DNA from: Trebonia sp963767685
GTDB lineage: Bacteria > Actinomycetota > Actinomycetes > Streptosporangiales > Streptosporangiaceae
Length of the DNA: 64,000 nucleotides
Assembly: GCA_963767685.1 (NCBI GenBank)
Contig: CAVYEZ010000001.1
Location: 310,001 to 374,000 of the forward strand
Reading direction: 5' to 3'
Made by a program: the position numbers and the translations under genes. Below the pieces are notes generated by a model. It searched no databases, was not told the DNA's origin, and saw nothing but the letters and a program-made list of their open reading frames with translations. This document shows, piece after piece, positions 9,604-19,478 of the stretch (its first letter is position 1; the number at the start of each line of letters is the position of its first letter).

Positions 9604-9816
9604 GGGAGGGGTGGCCACACGAGGCCGGACGGCAGGGAACGCCTCGGTGGGGCCGACACTGGACCGGGTGACCCCGGGCCGGTACTGTTGGCTCTGGCCT
9701 GGGTGATAACAGAATACGAGCGAAAAAACACATCCCGTAGCCCCCGGCCCGAGCGCCTGGGCCGGTCCTCGGTAGTGGTCCCCGGGTGCAGCGGTGCTTA
9801 CAGCCAGCCCCGAGGG

Positions 9817-9863
9817 CTTCGATCGAAGACCGGCCGGCGTACCCGCTGGCTAGCAAGCGGGTA
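9817..9863 (+). promoter_or_regulatory. Structured pnp leader: palindrome plus 8-bp hairpin
   Basis: CTTCGATCGAAG at 9817-9828 is a perfect 12-base palindrome. TACCCGCT (9840-9847) pairs with AGCGGGTA (9856-9863) around an 8-base loop. In Streptomyces and E. coli the leader of pnp is folded and cleaved by RNase III, which starts autoregulation by PNPase. These stems are candidates for such a site; this is inferred from position. Confidence 0.4.
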
Positions 9864-9927
9864 AGCCAGAGCCGACCACGGCACGGCGGCGGGTGGGTGC
9901 GGGATCTACCGCAAGGAGGTCTCACCC

Positions 9928-12292
9928 GTGAAGGGTGTGAAGAGCGCCGAAGCCGTTATCGACAACGGCGAATTTGGCGTACGCAAAATCAGGTTTGAAA
10001 CCGGCCGCCTCGCCCGTCAGGCGTCCGGCTCCGCCCTCGTCGTCCTGGACGACGAGACCGTCGTCCTGTCGGCGACCTCCGCGTCCAAGCAGCCGCGGGA
10101 AGGGCTCGACTTCTTCCCGCTGACCGTGGACGTCGAGGAGCGGATGTACGCGGTCGGGCGCATTCCCGGCTCGTTCTTCCGCCGCGAGGGCCGCCCGTCC
10201 GAGGACGCGATCCTCACCTGCCGGCTGATCGACCGCCCGCTGCGCCCGTCCTTCGTCAAGGGCCTGCGCAACGAGATCCAGATCGTCGAGACGATCCTCG
10301 CGCTGCACCCCGAGCACCTGTACGACGTGGTGGCGATCAACGCCGCGTCCATGTCCACCCAGCTCGCGGGCCTGCCGTTCGCCGGCCCGATCGGCGGCGT
10401 CCGGGTCGCGCTGATCAAGGACCAGTGGGTCGCGTTCCCGACGCACCCCCAGCTCGAGCTGGCCACGTTCGACATGGTGGTCGCCGGCCGGGTGCTCGAG
10501 GACGGCGACGTCGCGATCATGATGGTCGAGGCCGAGTCCACCCCGCAGACGCTCAGGCTGCTGGCCGACGCCGAGAACACCGGCGCGGTCGCCCCCGACG
10601 AGGAGACCGTCGCCGAGGGCCTCGAGGCGGCCAAGCCGTTCATCGCGGCGCTGTGCGAGGCGCAGCGGATCCTCGCCGCCGCGGCGGTCGAGGCCGGCCT
10701 CGCCCCGGCGACCACGTCGCAGTTCCCGATCTTCGCCGACTACGGCGAGGACGTCTTCGAGGCGGTCGCCGCCGCGGTCACCGACGAGCTTGCCAAGGCG
10801 CTGACCATCGCGGGCAAGCAGGAGCGGGCCGCCGAGGAGGACCGGGTCAAGGTCCTCGCGCACGAGCGGCTCGGCGGAGAAGTTCGAGGGGCGCGAGAAG
10901 GAGATCAACGCCGCCCTCCGGTCGCTGACCAAGAAGCTGGTCCGCCAGCGGGTCGTCAACGACGGGCTGCGCATCGACGGGCGCGGGCTCACCGACATCA
11001 GGCCGCTCTCGGCCGAGGTCGGCGTGCTGCCCCGGGTGCACGGCTCGGCGCTGTTCGAGCGCGGCGAGACCCAGATCCTGGGCGTCACCACGCTGAACAT
11101 GCTCCGCATGGAGCAGATGATCGACACGCTCAACCCCGAGCGCACCAAGCGCTACATGCACAACTACAACTTCCCGCCGTACTCGACCGGTGAGACCGGC
11201 CGGGTGGGCTCGCCGAAGCGGCGCGAGATCGGCCACGGCGCGCTCGCCGAGCGGGCGATCCTCCCGGTGCTGCCGACCCGCGAGGAGTTCCCGTACGCGA
11301 TCCGCCAGGTGTCCGAGGCGATCAGCTCCAACGGCTCGACCTCGATGGGCTCGGTCTGCGCCTCGACGCTGTCGCTGCTCAACGCGGGCGTGCCGCTCAA
11401 GGGCATGGTCTCCGGCATCGCGATGGGCCTCATCAACGAGGGCGGCCAGTACGTCACGCTGACCGACATCCTCGGGGCCGAGGACGCGTTCGGCGACATG
11501 GACTTCAAGGTGGCGGGCACCGAGCAGGTGATCACCGCTCTGCAGCTCGACACCAAGCTCGACGGCATCCCCGCCTCGGTCCTGGCCGGCGCGCTGAAGC
11601 AGGCCCGCGGCGCCCGGATGACGATCCTCGGCGTGATGCGCGACGCGATCACCGCGCCGGGCGAGATGTCGCCGTTCGCGCCGCGGATCATCACCCTCAA
11701 GGTCCCGGTGGACAAGATCGGCGAGGTCATCGGCCCGAAGGGCAAGATGATCAACTCGATCCAGGACGACACCGGCGCCGAGATCACGATCGAGGACGAC
11801 GGCACGATCTACGTCGGCGCCACCGACGGCCCGTCCGCCGACGCCGCCCGGGACGCGATCAACGCGATCGCCAACCCGCACATGCCCGAGGTGGGCGAGC
11901 GGTTCATGGGCACGGTCGTGAAGACCACCACGTTCGGCGCGTTCGTGTCGCTGCTGCCTGGCAAGGACGGACTGCTGCACGTCACGCAGATCCGCAAGCT
12001 GCACGGCGGCAGGCGGATCGAGAACGTCGACGAGGTGATCCACATCGGCGACAAGATCCAGGTGGAGATCCGCGAGATCGACGACCGCGGCAAGCTGTCG
12101 CTCGTTCCCGTCGAGGTGATCGAGCGCGAGGCGGCGGGCGAGGACCTGAGCGGCGGCGAGCCCGGCGGCGAGCGGGAGGACCGTCCGCGCCGCGACCGTG
12201 GTGGCGACCGTGGTGGCGACCGCGGCGGCGACCGCGGCGGCGACGGCGACCGCCGCGTCCGGCAGCGCTCTCGCGGCGGGCACCGCGACTAG
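9928..12292 (+). CDS. pnp: Polynucleotide phosphorylase / guanosine pentaphosphate synthase (one frame change)
   Basis: PNPase degrades RNA 3' to 5' using phosphate and can add tails; actinobacterial GpsI also makes pppGpp. The GTG at 9928 follows AAGGAGG. The first RNase PH domain (LDFFPLTVDVEERMYAVGRI, REGRPSEDAILTCRLIDRPL) and the helical domain run to about 10870. One inserted base then shifts into FEGREKEINAALRSLTKKLV and the second RNase PH domain. The KH domain (IGEVIGPKGKMINSIQ) and the S1 domain (FMGTVVKTTTFGAFVSLLPG) follow. The tail has RGGD repeats, probably for RNA contact. The stop overlaps the next gene by one base. Confidence 0.94.
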
Positions 12293-13623
12293 TGAGTGCT
12301 TTTGGTTCCTTCGGTGATGCCGAGTCGACCGTGCGCAGGACCGTCCTTCCGGGCGGCCTGCGCGTGGTCACCGAGTTCCTGCCGTCCGTCCGGTCGGTAG
12401 CGCTCGGCATCTGGGTCGGCGTCGGCTCGCGGGACGAGGACGAGGCGCACGCGGGTGCGACCCACTACCTTGAGCACCTGCTGTTCAAGGGCACCCGCCA
12501 GCGCACCGCGCTGGACATCTCCGCGGCGATGGACGCGGTCGGCGGCGAGCTGAACGCCTTCACCGCCAAGGAGTACACGTGCTACTACGCGCGGGTGCTC
12601 GACGCCGACCTGCCGCTGGCGATCGACGTGCTCTCGGACATGGTGACGGGCTCGCTCATCGAGCCGAAGGACGTGGACGCCGAGCGCAACGTGGTGCTCG
12701 AAGAGATCGCGATGAACGAGGACGACCCGACGGACACGGTCCACGAGGCGTTCACCGCGCAGCTCTTCGGCGACACGCCGCTCGGCCGCCCGGTCCTCGG
12801 CACGGTTGAGTCGATCAACGCGATGACCCGTGACCAGATCTGGGAGCACTACGCCGCCAGGTACACCCCGCCGCACCTCGTGGTGGCGGCGGCGGGCAAC
12901 CTGGAGCACGACGCGCTGGTGGCCCGGGTGCAGGCGGCGTTCGAGAACGCGCTGCTCGCCAACTCGCGCGAGGCGCCGGCGGCGCCGCGGCTGCGCAAGC
13001 CGGGTGCGGTGCTCTGGGAGGGCTACGGCCCGTTCGCCGGGGCGGGCGTGAAGCTCGTCTCCCGGCCGATCGAGCAGGCCAACCTGGTGCTCGGCTGCGA
13101 GGGTCTCGCCCGCACGGACGACCGGCGGTTCGCGCTCGGCGTGCTGAACGCGGCCCTGGGCGGCGGCATGTCCTCCCGGCTGTTCCAGGAGGTGCGCGAG
13201 AAGCGGGGCCTGGCCTACTCGGTCTACAGCTTCGCCTCGCAGCACGCCGACACGGGCCTGTGGGGCATCTACGCCGGCTGCCTGCCGTCGAAGGCCGACG
13301 AGGTGCTGTCGATCTGCTCCGCCGAGGTGGCGAAGGTCATCGAGTCGGGGCTGACCGACGCGGAGCTCGAACGCGGCAAGGGCCAGGTCCGCGGCGGCAT
13401 CGTCCTCGGCCTTGAGGACCCGTCCTCCCGGATGACCCGCCTCGGCAAGTCCGAGCTGGTCTACCCGGGGCTTGAGCCGGTGGACGACGTGCTCGCGGCG
13501 ATCGACGCCGTGACGCACGACGACATCCGGGCGGTCGCCGCCGAGATCCTCACTCGGCCCAAGGTCCTCGCTGTCGTGGGCCCGTTCGAGGACGAGTCGG
13601 CCTTCTCGACGGCTCTCTCCTGA
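12292..13623 (+). CDS. M16 (insulinase/MPP-like) zinc metallopeptidase
   Basis: A 443-residue protein with both halves of a single-chain M16B peptidase. The inverted zinc motif is HYLEH near residue 60, within THYLEHLLFKGT. The distal zinc-binding Glu lies in ERNVVLEEIAMNEDDP. The C-terminal half has GMSSRLFQEVREKRGLAYSV, the conserved arginine-tyrosine region. The GTG start at 12292 shares one base with the pnp stop, which indicates translational coupling, and the pnp-M16 order is conserved in actinobacteria. The frame is intact. The substrate is not known from the sequence. Confidence 0.9.
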   Translation: MSAFGSFGDAESTVRRTVLPGGLRVVTEFLPSVRSVALGIWVGVGSRDEDEAHAGATHYLEHLLFKGTRQRTALDISAAMDAVGGELNAFTAKEYTCYYARVLDADLPLAIDVLSDMVTGSLIEPKDVDAERNVVLEEIAMNEDDPTDTVHEAFTAQLFGDTPLGRPVLGTVESINAMTRDQIWEHYAARYTPPHLVVAAAGNLEHDALVARVQAAFENALLANSREAPAAPRLRKPGAVLWEGYGPFAGAGVKLVSRPIEQANLVLGCEGLARTDDRRFALGVLNAALGGGMSSRLFQEVREKRGLAYSVYSFASQHADTGLWGIYAGCLPSKADEVLSICSAEVAKVIESGLTDAELERGKGQVRGGIVLGLEDPSSRMTRLGKSELVYPGLEPVDDVLAAIDAVTHDDIRAVAAEILTRPKVLAVVGPFEDESAFSTALS

Positions 13624-13947
13624 ATTCAAGATCAAAAGCCAAAACCTAGTCTGCATGGGTCGCGGGGGCGGAAGGTGTCCCCGCGCGCAGTCGTGGCTCA
13701 AAAAGGCGAGCCCCGAACGCGCGCGGATGACACCTCCGCCGCCCCGCTCCTCACGCCACCAGGGGAAACCCAGTCCCCGGGGCGTCTCCCCTCGGGGGGC
13801 GACATTGCTCACGCCGGGGCGGCTGCCAAGTCCCTGGCGTTGTCTTTGCGCTCGAACGGATCTCTGGTCGGCGCGGTTGCCGGGTCGGCTGCGTTGCCTT
13901 CGCGACCGACATTTCCCTCGTCGGGCGAGTCGGCCTGTTCTCCTGGC
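13624..13947. other. Spacer between convergent M16 peptidase and dapB
   Basis: About 320 bases without a supportable gene. It holds G/C-run stretches (13755-13800) resembling the dispersed repeats elsewhere, and presumably the terminators of both convergent genes, but no single clear hairpin stands out. Confidence 0.4.
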
Positions 13948-14694
13948 CTAGTCGAGGCCCAGCAGGGGCTCTATGCCGACCGTGAGGCCCGTTGGCAGGT
14001 TCTTGATGCCGCGGACCGCTAGCAGCACGCCGGGCATGAACGAGGCGCGGTCCAGCGAGTCGTGGCGGATCGTCAGGGTCTCGCCGTGGCCGCCGAGCAG
14101 GACCTCCTGGTGCGCGACTAGGCCGGAGACGCGCACCGAGTGGACGTGGACGTCGTCGACGGTCGCGCCCCTGGCGCCCGCTAGTTCCTGCTTGGTGGCG
14201 TCCGGGGAAGCGCCGAGTCCCGCCTTGCCCCTGGCCTCGCCGATCATGGCGGCGGTGCGCAGGGCGGTGCCGGACGGGGCGTCCATCTTGTTCGCGTGGT
14301 GCAGCTCGATGATCTCGGCCGACTCGAAGAAGCGGGCGGCCTGCGCCGCGAAGCGCATCATCAGCACCGCGCCGACGGAGAAGTTCGGTGCGATCAGCAC
14401 CCGGGCACCGGGTGAGGCGTCCAGCCACGACCGCACCTCGGCGAGGCGCTCATCGCCGAAGCCCGACGTGCCGACGACCACGTTCAGGCCGTGCGAGACG
14501 CACCAGCGCAGGTTGTCCATCACGGCGGCGACGTGCGTGAAGTCGACCACGACGTCGCTGCCGAGCAGCGCGTCGAGCGCGTCCCCCTGGTCGACCTGCG
14601 CGCTCAGTTCCATGTCCGGTGCGCCTTCCACGGTCTCGCCGACCGTGCGGCCCATCCGCCCCCGGGCGCCAAGCACCCCAACCTTGATCATCAC
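13948..14694 (-). CDS. dapB: 4-hydroxy-tetrahydrodipicolinate reductase DapB
   Basis: DapB reduces the cyclic product of DapA in the diaminopimelate/lysine pathway, which supplies cell-wall cross-links. The protein (about 248 residues) begins with the nucleotide-binding motif VGVLGARGRMGRTV. It contains VDFTHVAAVMDNL, VVVGTSGF and the catalytic segment ELHHANKMDAPSGTA with its His-His and Lys, and ends GIKNLPTGLTVGIEPLLGLD. The length and motifs are normal and the frame is intact. It is convergent with the M16 peptidase and divergent from the DUF2277 gene. Confidence 0.95.
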   Translation of the reverse strand: MMIKVGVLGARGRMGRTVGETVEGAPDMELSAQVDQGDALDALLGSDVVVDFTHVAAVMDNLRWCVSHGLNVVVGTSGFGDERLAEVRSWLDASPGARVLIAPNFSVGAVLMMRFAAQAARFFESAEIIELHHANKMDAPSGTALRTAAMIGEARGKAGLGASPDATKQELAGARGATVDDVHVHSVRVSGLVAHQEVLLGGHGETLTIRHDSLDRASFMPGVLLAVRGIKNLPTGLTVGIEPLLGLD

Positions 14695-14800
14695 GCCTCC
14701 CTCGTCCGAAGCTCGCGCAGGATTCTACGCCGCCGGCCTCAGCCGCCGCGTCGGCCGCTGGCCGGCGATGCCGCTGCGCCCGGACACGTAGGCTGCTTCC

Positions 14801-15021
14801 ATGTGTCGCTCCATCAAGACCCTGCGCCCGCCGTACACCGAAGCCGTGACCGAGGCCGACATGCGCGCCGCGGCGCTGCAGTACGTCAGGAAGATCAGCG
14901 GCTTCCGCGCGCCCGCCGCCCATAACGCGGCCGCCTTCGACCGGCGGTCGAGGAGATCGCGGCGAGCACCGCCCGCCTGCTCGCGACGCTGGAGGTACGC
15001 GCGCCGGCGAAATCGGGGTGA
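14801..15021 (+). CDS. DUF2277 family small protein (one frame change)
   Basis: The start MCRSIKTLRPPYTEAVTEAD followed by MRAAALQYVRKISGFRAP is the unmistakable DUF2277 signature. Near 14943 one base appears to be missing. Restoring it gives AVEEIAASTARLLATLEVRA and a stop at 15019-15021, matching the family length of about 70-75 residues. Without repair the frame reads Arg-rich residues to 15055. The function of the family is unknown. Confidence 0.8.
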
Positions 15022-15051
15022 AGTCGTGACGTTACGGGTAGTGAGTGAATC

Positions 15052-15476
15052 ATGAGGCTGATCCTCAACCTGATCTGGGTGGTCCTTTGCGGCTGGTGGA
15101 TGGCGATCTTGTACGTCCTCGCCGGGATCGTCTGCGCCATCTTGATCATCACGATCCCGTTCGCCATCGCGTCCTTCCGCATCGCGTCATACGTGATCTG
15201 GCCGTTCGGCCGGTCGGTCGAGATGCGCCGCCGCGCGGGGTGCGCCTCGATCATCGGCAACATCATCTGGGTAATACTTGGTCGGCTGGGAGCTGGCCAT
15301 CGGCCACCTGACCGCCGGGCATCGTGCTGTGCCTCACGATCATCGGCATCCCGCTCGGGCTGGCCAACTTCAAGCTGATCCCGATCTCGCTGGTTCCGCT
15401 CGGTGTGCGGATCGTCCCGTCGGGCGAGCTCTATCCCGGCTACAACCCGCGGCACGCGGGCGGCACCTACGCGTGA
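15052..15476 (+). CDS. YccF-domain (DUF307) membrane protein (two frame changes)
   Basis: The protein begins MRLILNLIWVVLCGWWMAIL and continues LIITIPFAIASFRIASYVIW and PFGRSVEMRR, the first YccF repeat with two membrane helices. After frame changes near 15285 and 15320 the second repeat appears as GWELAIGHLTAG and IVLCLTIIGIPLGLANFKLI. It ends with SLVPLGVRIVPSGELYPGYN and a stop at 15474-15476. YccF proteins are small inner-membrane proteins of unknown function. The repeat layout makes the identification secure despite the breaks. Confidence 0.78.
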
Positions 15477-15523
15477 CGCCGTTGGTCGTACCTGAACCGG
15501 GGCGGCGGCAGTAGCCTTGGGCC

Positions 15524-15811
15524 ATGGAGGAGACCGAGAGCCGGGTCGAGGTGTACGTGACCACGGACACTTCTGGCGCGCCGCACAAGGCCGGCGAGCC
15601 CAAGCTTTACGTCATGTACGACGCCGCCAAGCCCGAGGCGGGCAAGCTGTACTTCACCGAGGCCGAGTGGGACGCGTTCGTGCTCGGCGTCAAGGACGGC
15701 GAATTCGACCTGGACGAGAACGGCAACTTGCCGCCGGTACCCGCTCGACCAGCGGCACCTGGCCAGCGGAACAGTAACGCGCGGCCCGGAGCGGCGGCCG
15801 CAGGTGGTTAA
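15524..15811 (+). CDS. Small DUF397-like protein
   Basis: A 95-residue protein starting MEETESRVEVYVTTDT. The segment LYFTEAEWDAFVLGVKDGEF matches the conserved C-terminal part of DUF397 proteins. These actinobacterial proteins often pair with Xre-type helix-turn-helix regulators and act as their antagonists. No regulator is adjacent here; the two helix-turn-helix proteins of the window lie at 20-25 kb. The C-terminus is low complexity. The start follows from the family alignment; no strong ribosome site is seen. Confidence 0.6.
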   Translation: MEETESRVEVYVTTDTSGAPHKAGEPKLYVMYDAAKPEAGKLYFTEAEWDAFVLGVKDGEFDLDENGNLPPVPARPAAPGQRNSNARPGAAAAGG

Positions 15812-15852
15812 CGGTCTGGTATCGCCCGGATTGCAGCGGTTACCCTACCTTT

Positions 15853-17100
15853 ATGTCTCCCCGGGCGTCCCGGCCAGTCCTCGACTCCGCCCGGTTCGGC
15901 CGGACGCCCGTTCTCTTCCTTCTCGGGCTCGCCGCCTGCTGCCTGATCGCGATCGTCGCGCTCGTCCTCGTCGTGGCGCAGCGCGGCCCGGCCCCGACCC
16001 TGGTCGGCCTGCTGCTCGCGCTGCTGCCGATCCCGCTGCTCGTGGCGCTCATCCTGTACCTGGACCGGCTGGAGCCCGAGCCGCGCGCGCTGCTCGCGGC
16101 GATATTCGGCGCGGGCGCGGGCATCGCGGTCATCACCGCGCTGCTCGGCCGCGCGCTGCACACCGGCGTGATCACCACCCCGGACCTCGACCCGCACGCG
16201 AGCGTCGGCGGCCACGGTGTCGGTGGGGGCGGCGATCGGCGGCGCGCTCGTCGCGGAGACGCTGAACGGGCTGGTCCTGCTCGCCCTGCTCGCCTCGCGG
16301 CGCACCGAGATCGACGGCATCGAGGACGGCGTGGTCTACGGGTCCATGGTCGGCCTCGGCTTCGCGCTGGTCGCCAACGTGTACGCCTACGCCGTGGCGT
16401 GGAACTCCGGCGCGGGCGCGATCGCCGAGGAGTTCGCGCGGCGCGGCATCTTCGGCCCGGTCTTCCAGGCGCTGTTCACCTCGCTGATCGGGCTCGGCGT
16501 CGCCTACGCGGCGGCCCGTCCCGGGGTACCCGGCCGGAACCTGGCGATCCTCGCCGGCTGGGCCGCCGCGGTCGCGCTCGACGCGCTGTGGAACCACTCT
16601 GCGTGGGCAGGGCGAAGTGGCGCTCCAGGCCACTTACGTCATCCTCCTCGTCGTGCTGGCGGCCCTCGTCGTCGCGGTGATCGCCGACCGGCGGCGCGTC
16701 GTGCACCTGATCACCAGCTTCCTGCCCGACTTCGAGGACCCAGAGGTCGTCACCCTCCAGGACATCCGCATGCTCGCCAGCCTGCGGCTGCGCCGCCTCG
16801 GCCGGCACTGGGCCCGGCTCAACCTCGGCATCGCGGGCAAGCAGGCGATGACCCAGTACCAGCTCGCCGCCACCGAACTGGCGATGGCCTGCCGCCGCAA
16901 GAGCCTCGGGCAGACGACCGAGGACGCCTACGCCAGGCACCGCGACGACTCGCTGACCCTGATGCGCGCGGCCGCGGAGACTCGTCCGCGCACAGGAGCA
17001 GCTGGTACCCGCCGCCGTGGATCGCCCCGGACTCCCCGTCCGTCTTCGTCACCTACCGCGGCCCCGCCGCCGCGCTGGCCCGGCCCGCGCCCGCGCCTAG
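15853..17100 (+). CDS. PrsW-like membrane protein, catalytic residues apparently lost (three frame changes)
   Basis: A PrsW-family (intramembrane protease) fold with many membrane helices: LFLLGLAACCLIAIVALVLV, then VGLLLALLPIPLLVALILYL. After a change near 16205 it reads LVAETLNGLVLLALL, EIDGIEDGVVYGSMVGLGFA and QALFTSLIGLGVAYA. After a second near 16610 it reads FLPDFEDPEVVTLQDI, and a third near 16978 leads to WYPPPWIAPDSPSVFVTY. Compared with the family pattern, EExxK reads AETLN, FxxxE reads FALVA, and the conserved His positions are Gln (QALFT) and Asp (LDALWN). If correct, this is a pseudoprotease. The exact 3' end near 17100 is uncertain because it meets the convergent ogt. Confidence 0.72.
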
Positions 17101-17650
17101 CCGAAGAGAGTGGGCTGGAGGTCGGCGGCGCCGGTACACCCCCTCGTGGCGCAGCAGCCACTCCTTGCGCTCGACGCCCCAGCCGTACCCGGTGAGCGAA
17201 CCGTCCGCGCCGATGACCCGGTGGCACGGCACGATGATCGAAATGGGGTTGCGCCCGTTGGCGAGCCCGACGGCGCGGGAGGCGACCGGCGACTTGCCGA
17301 GCGCGGCCGCGACCGCGCCGTAGCTCACCGTCGAGCCGAACGGGAATCCGGGTGAGCTCCGCCCAGACCGCGAGCTGGAACGGCGTGCCGCGCGGCGCGA
17401 GCGGCAGGTCGAACTCCTCGCGCGTCCCGGCGAAGTACTCCGCGAGCTGGCCGGCCGCGGCCGGGAACAGGCCCTCGCGGCGCGTCCACCCCGGCCGGAC
17501 GGAGGCGGAACGCTCCCCGGCGTCCAGCAGGTAGAGCCCGTCGAGCGCGCGCTCGTCCCCGGTCAGCAGGATCCGCCCCACCGGCGAGTCCACGATGTCG
17601 TACCAGGTCGGCGTCGCCGGACCGGCCGGCAAGAACGGACTTGTCATCAC
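17097..17650 (-). CDS. ogt: Methylated-DNA--protein-cysteine methyltransferase Ogt (two frame changes)
   Basis: Ogt repairs O6-alkylguanine by suicide transfer to its own cysteine. The N-terminal part reads TWYDIVDSPVGRILLTGDER and GTPFQLAVWAELTRIPF. After a frame change near 17340 it continues TVSYGAVAAALGKSP, NGRNPISIIVPCHRVIGADG with the active-site PCHRV, and TGYGWGVERKEWLLRHEG. A further change near 17140 gives the natural-looking end GAADLQPTLFG with a stop at 17097-17099; the uncorrected frame runs to 17053 with poorer codon use. It sits next to the Ada-AlkA gene, so the two form an alkylation-repair pair. Confidence 0.87.
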
Positions 17651-17672
17651 GTCATCGCCTCATTCCGCGTTC

Positions 17673-19283
17673 TTAGCTGTAACGTCGCTCACGGCTCGCT
17701 GGCCGCTTCATCCCGGCGCCGCCGCCGATGGCCGATTCGAGCGCGGCCCACAGGTGGTGCGTCGCGTACGAGCGCCACGGCCGCCAGCGCTCCGCCATCA
17801 TTGGCGATACCGCCGGCGACACGGCCGGCGACCCCGTCAGCCAGCCGCAGCGCCCGCACCACGCCGACGTCCCCCGGCAGGAACACGTCCGGGTCGGACA
17901 GCGCCCGCATCCTGATGTAGCCGGCGGTCCACGGCCCGATCCCCGGCAGCGCGACCAGCCGGGCGTCGGCCTCCTCCCGGTCCGCGCCCGGGTCGAGGCT
18001 GATGTCACCCGACGCGAGCGCCGCGGCCAGCGTGACCAGCGCCCGCCCGCGCGCCAGCGGCATCGGCAGCGTGGCCGGGTCAAGGGCGGCGATCGTGGCC
18101 GCGTCGGGAAAGACGTGCGTCAGCCCGTCCGCCGCTCCGATCGTCACGGCAAAGAAGTCGGTCCGCGTCGAGCGACGTCGGGCAGCGGCGTACCGCACAG
18201 CACGACCAGCCGCGCCGCCAGCCGCCGCGCGGCCGCGAGCGACACCTGCTGGCCGAGCACCGCCCGGAAGGCGATCTCGTTCCCGTCGACCGCGCCGACC
18301 GCGCGCCGCCCGGGCAGTCGGCCGCGAGCGGCCCTATCACCGGGTCGCCCGCGAAGAACCCGGAGATCGCGCAGGGGTCCGCGTCCAGGTCGAGCAGCCG
18401 CCGGGCGCGCTGCGCGGCGGCGGTCACGTCGCGCAGGTCAGAAAGCGCCAGCGAGCACTCCACCCAGTTCGCGCCGGCAACGGGGCGCAGGGAGAGCAGG
18501 CCGAATCCGTTCGGAAGGCTGATCGTTCTCCTGTACTCATCGGGAGAGGCGGCCTCGATCCCGGGAATGGCGCGCGCGGCCAGGTAGCGGAACATCCGGC
18601 CCAGGTCGATCGGCGGGCGGAACGCCAGTCGCAGCCGCAGCACGCCGGTGCCCGCCTTGACCAGCCCGGTCTTGGCTGGCCCGGTGTTGGTCAACGCGGT
18701 CTTGGTCAACCCGGGCCCGTCGCGCCGCCTGGCCCGCTCGCGCAGCCCGGAAGGCGGCGTGTCGTACACCTCGAGCATCGTCGCGTTGAACTGCCTGATC
18801 GAGGTGAACCCGGCGGCGAAGGCGATGTCGCCCATCGGCAGGGACGAGGTCTCGACCAGGACGCGCGCGGTCCGGGCCCGCTGCGCCCGGGCGAGCGCCA
18901 GCGGCCCCGCGCCGACCTCGGCGGTCGAGCAGCCGCCCGACCTGGCGCGGCGAGTAGCCGAGGGAGGCGGCGAGGCCGGGCACCCCCGACCGGTCCACCA
19001 CGCCGTCCGCGATCAGCCGCATCGCGCGGCCCGCGACGTCCGACCGGACGTTCCACTCGGGCGAGCCCGGCGAGGCGTCGGGCCTGCACCGCTTGCAGGC
19101 GCGGAACCCGGCCTGCTGCGCCGCGGCGGCGGTCGGGTAGAAGACGACGTTTTCCCGCCTGGGCGTCATGGCCGGGCAGGACGGCCGGCAGTAGATCCCG
19201 GTGGTCCGCACGGCGGTGAAGAACACGCCGTCGAACCGGGCGTCCCTGCTGCTCGCCGCCGCGTACTGCTGCTCGTCGTCCAT
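17673..19283 (-). CDS. alkA: Ada-AlkA fusion: methyl-phosphotriester sensor/AraC regulator plus 3-methyladenine glycosylase (several frame changes)
   Basis: The N-terminal Ada zinc domain has TGIYCRPSCPAMTPRRENVV and FRACKRCRPD, supplying the four cysteines, the first being the methyl acceptor. An AraC-type helix-turn-helix follows (GYSPRQVGRLL, then MGDIAFAAGFTSIRQFNAT). The AlkA N-terminal domain (LRLAFRPPIDLGRMFRYLAA) and the HhH-GPD glycosylase core (LPGIGPWTAGYIRMRAL, with the catalytic Asp in DVFLPGDVG) complete it. Frame changes are needed near 18900, 18310, 18180 and 17810. Such fusions both sense alkylation damage and excise alkylated bases. The ATG at 19283 is preferred over an upstream TTG at 19298. 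Confidence 0.85.
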
Positions 19284-19478
19284 CACGGTTCCACTCAACC
19301 ACCCGGCCGCCGCCGAACACTAGCGGAAATCGGACATGGACGACGCCACTGGTGGCCGGGGTCGTCGCGCCACTCTCCCGCACCGCCGCGGAAGCAGGTG
19401 ATCCCGAACGGATGCGTGCTTGCACCGGCCCGGCCGCCGCGTCTCGCGAAGTCGGCCGAAGCGCCGGGGAGCGGCGAC

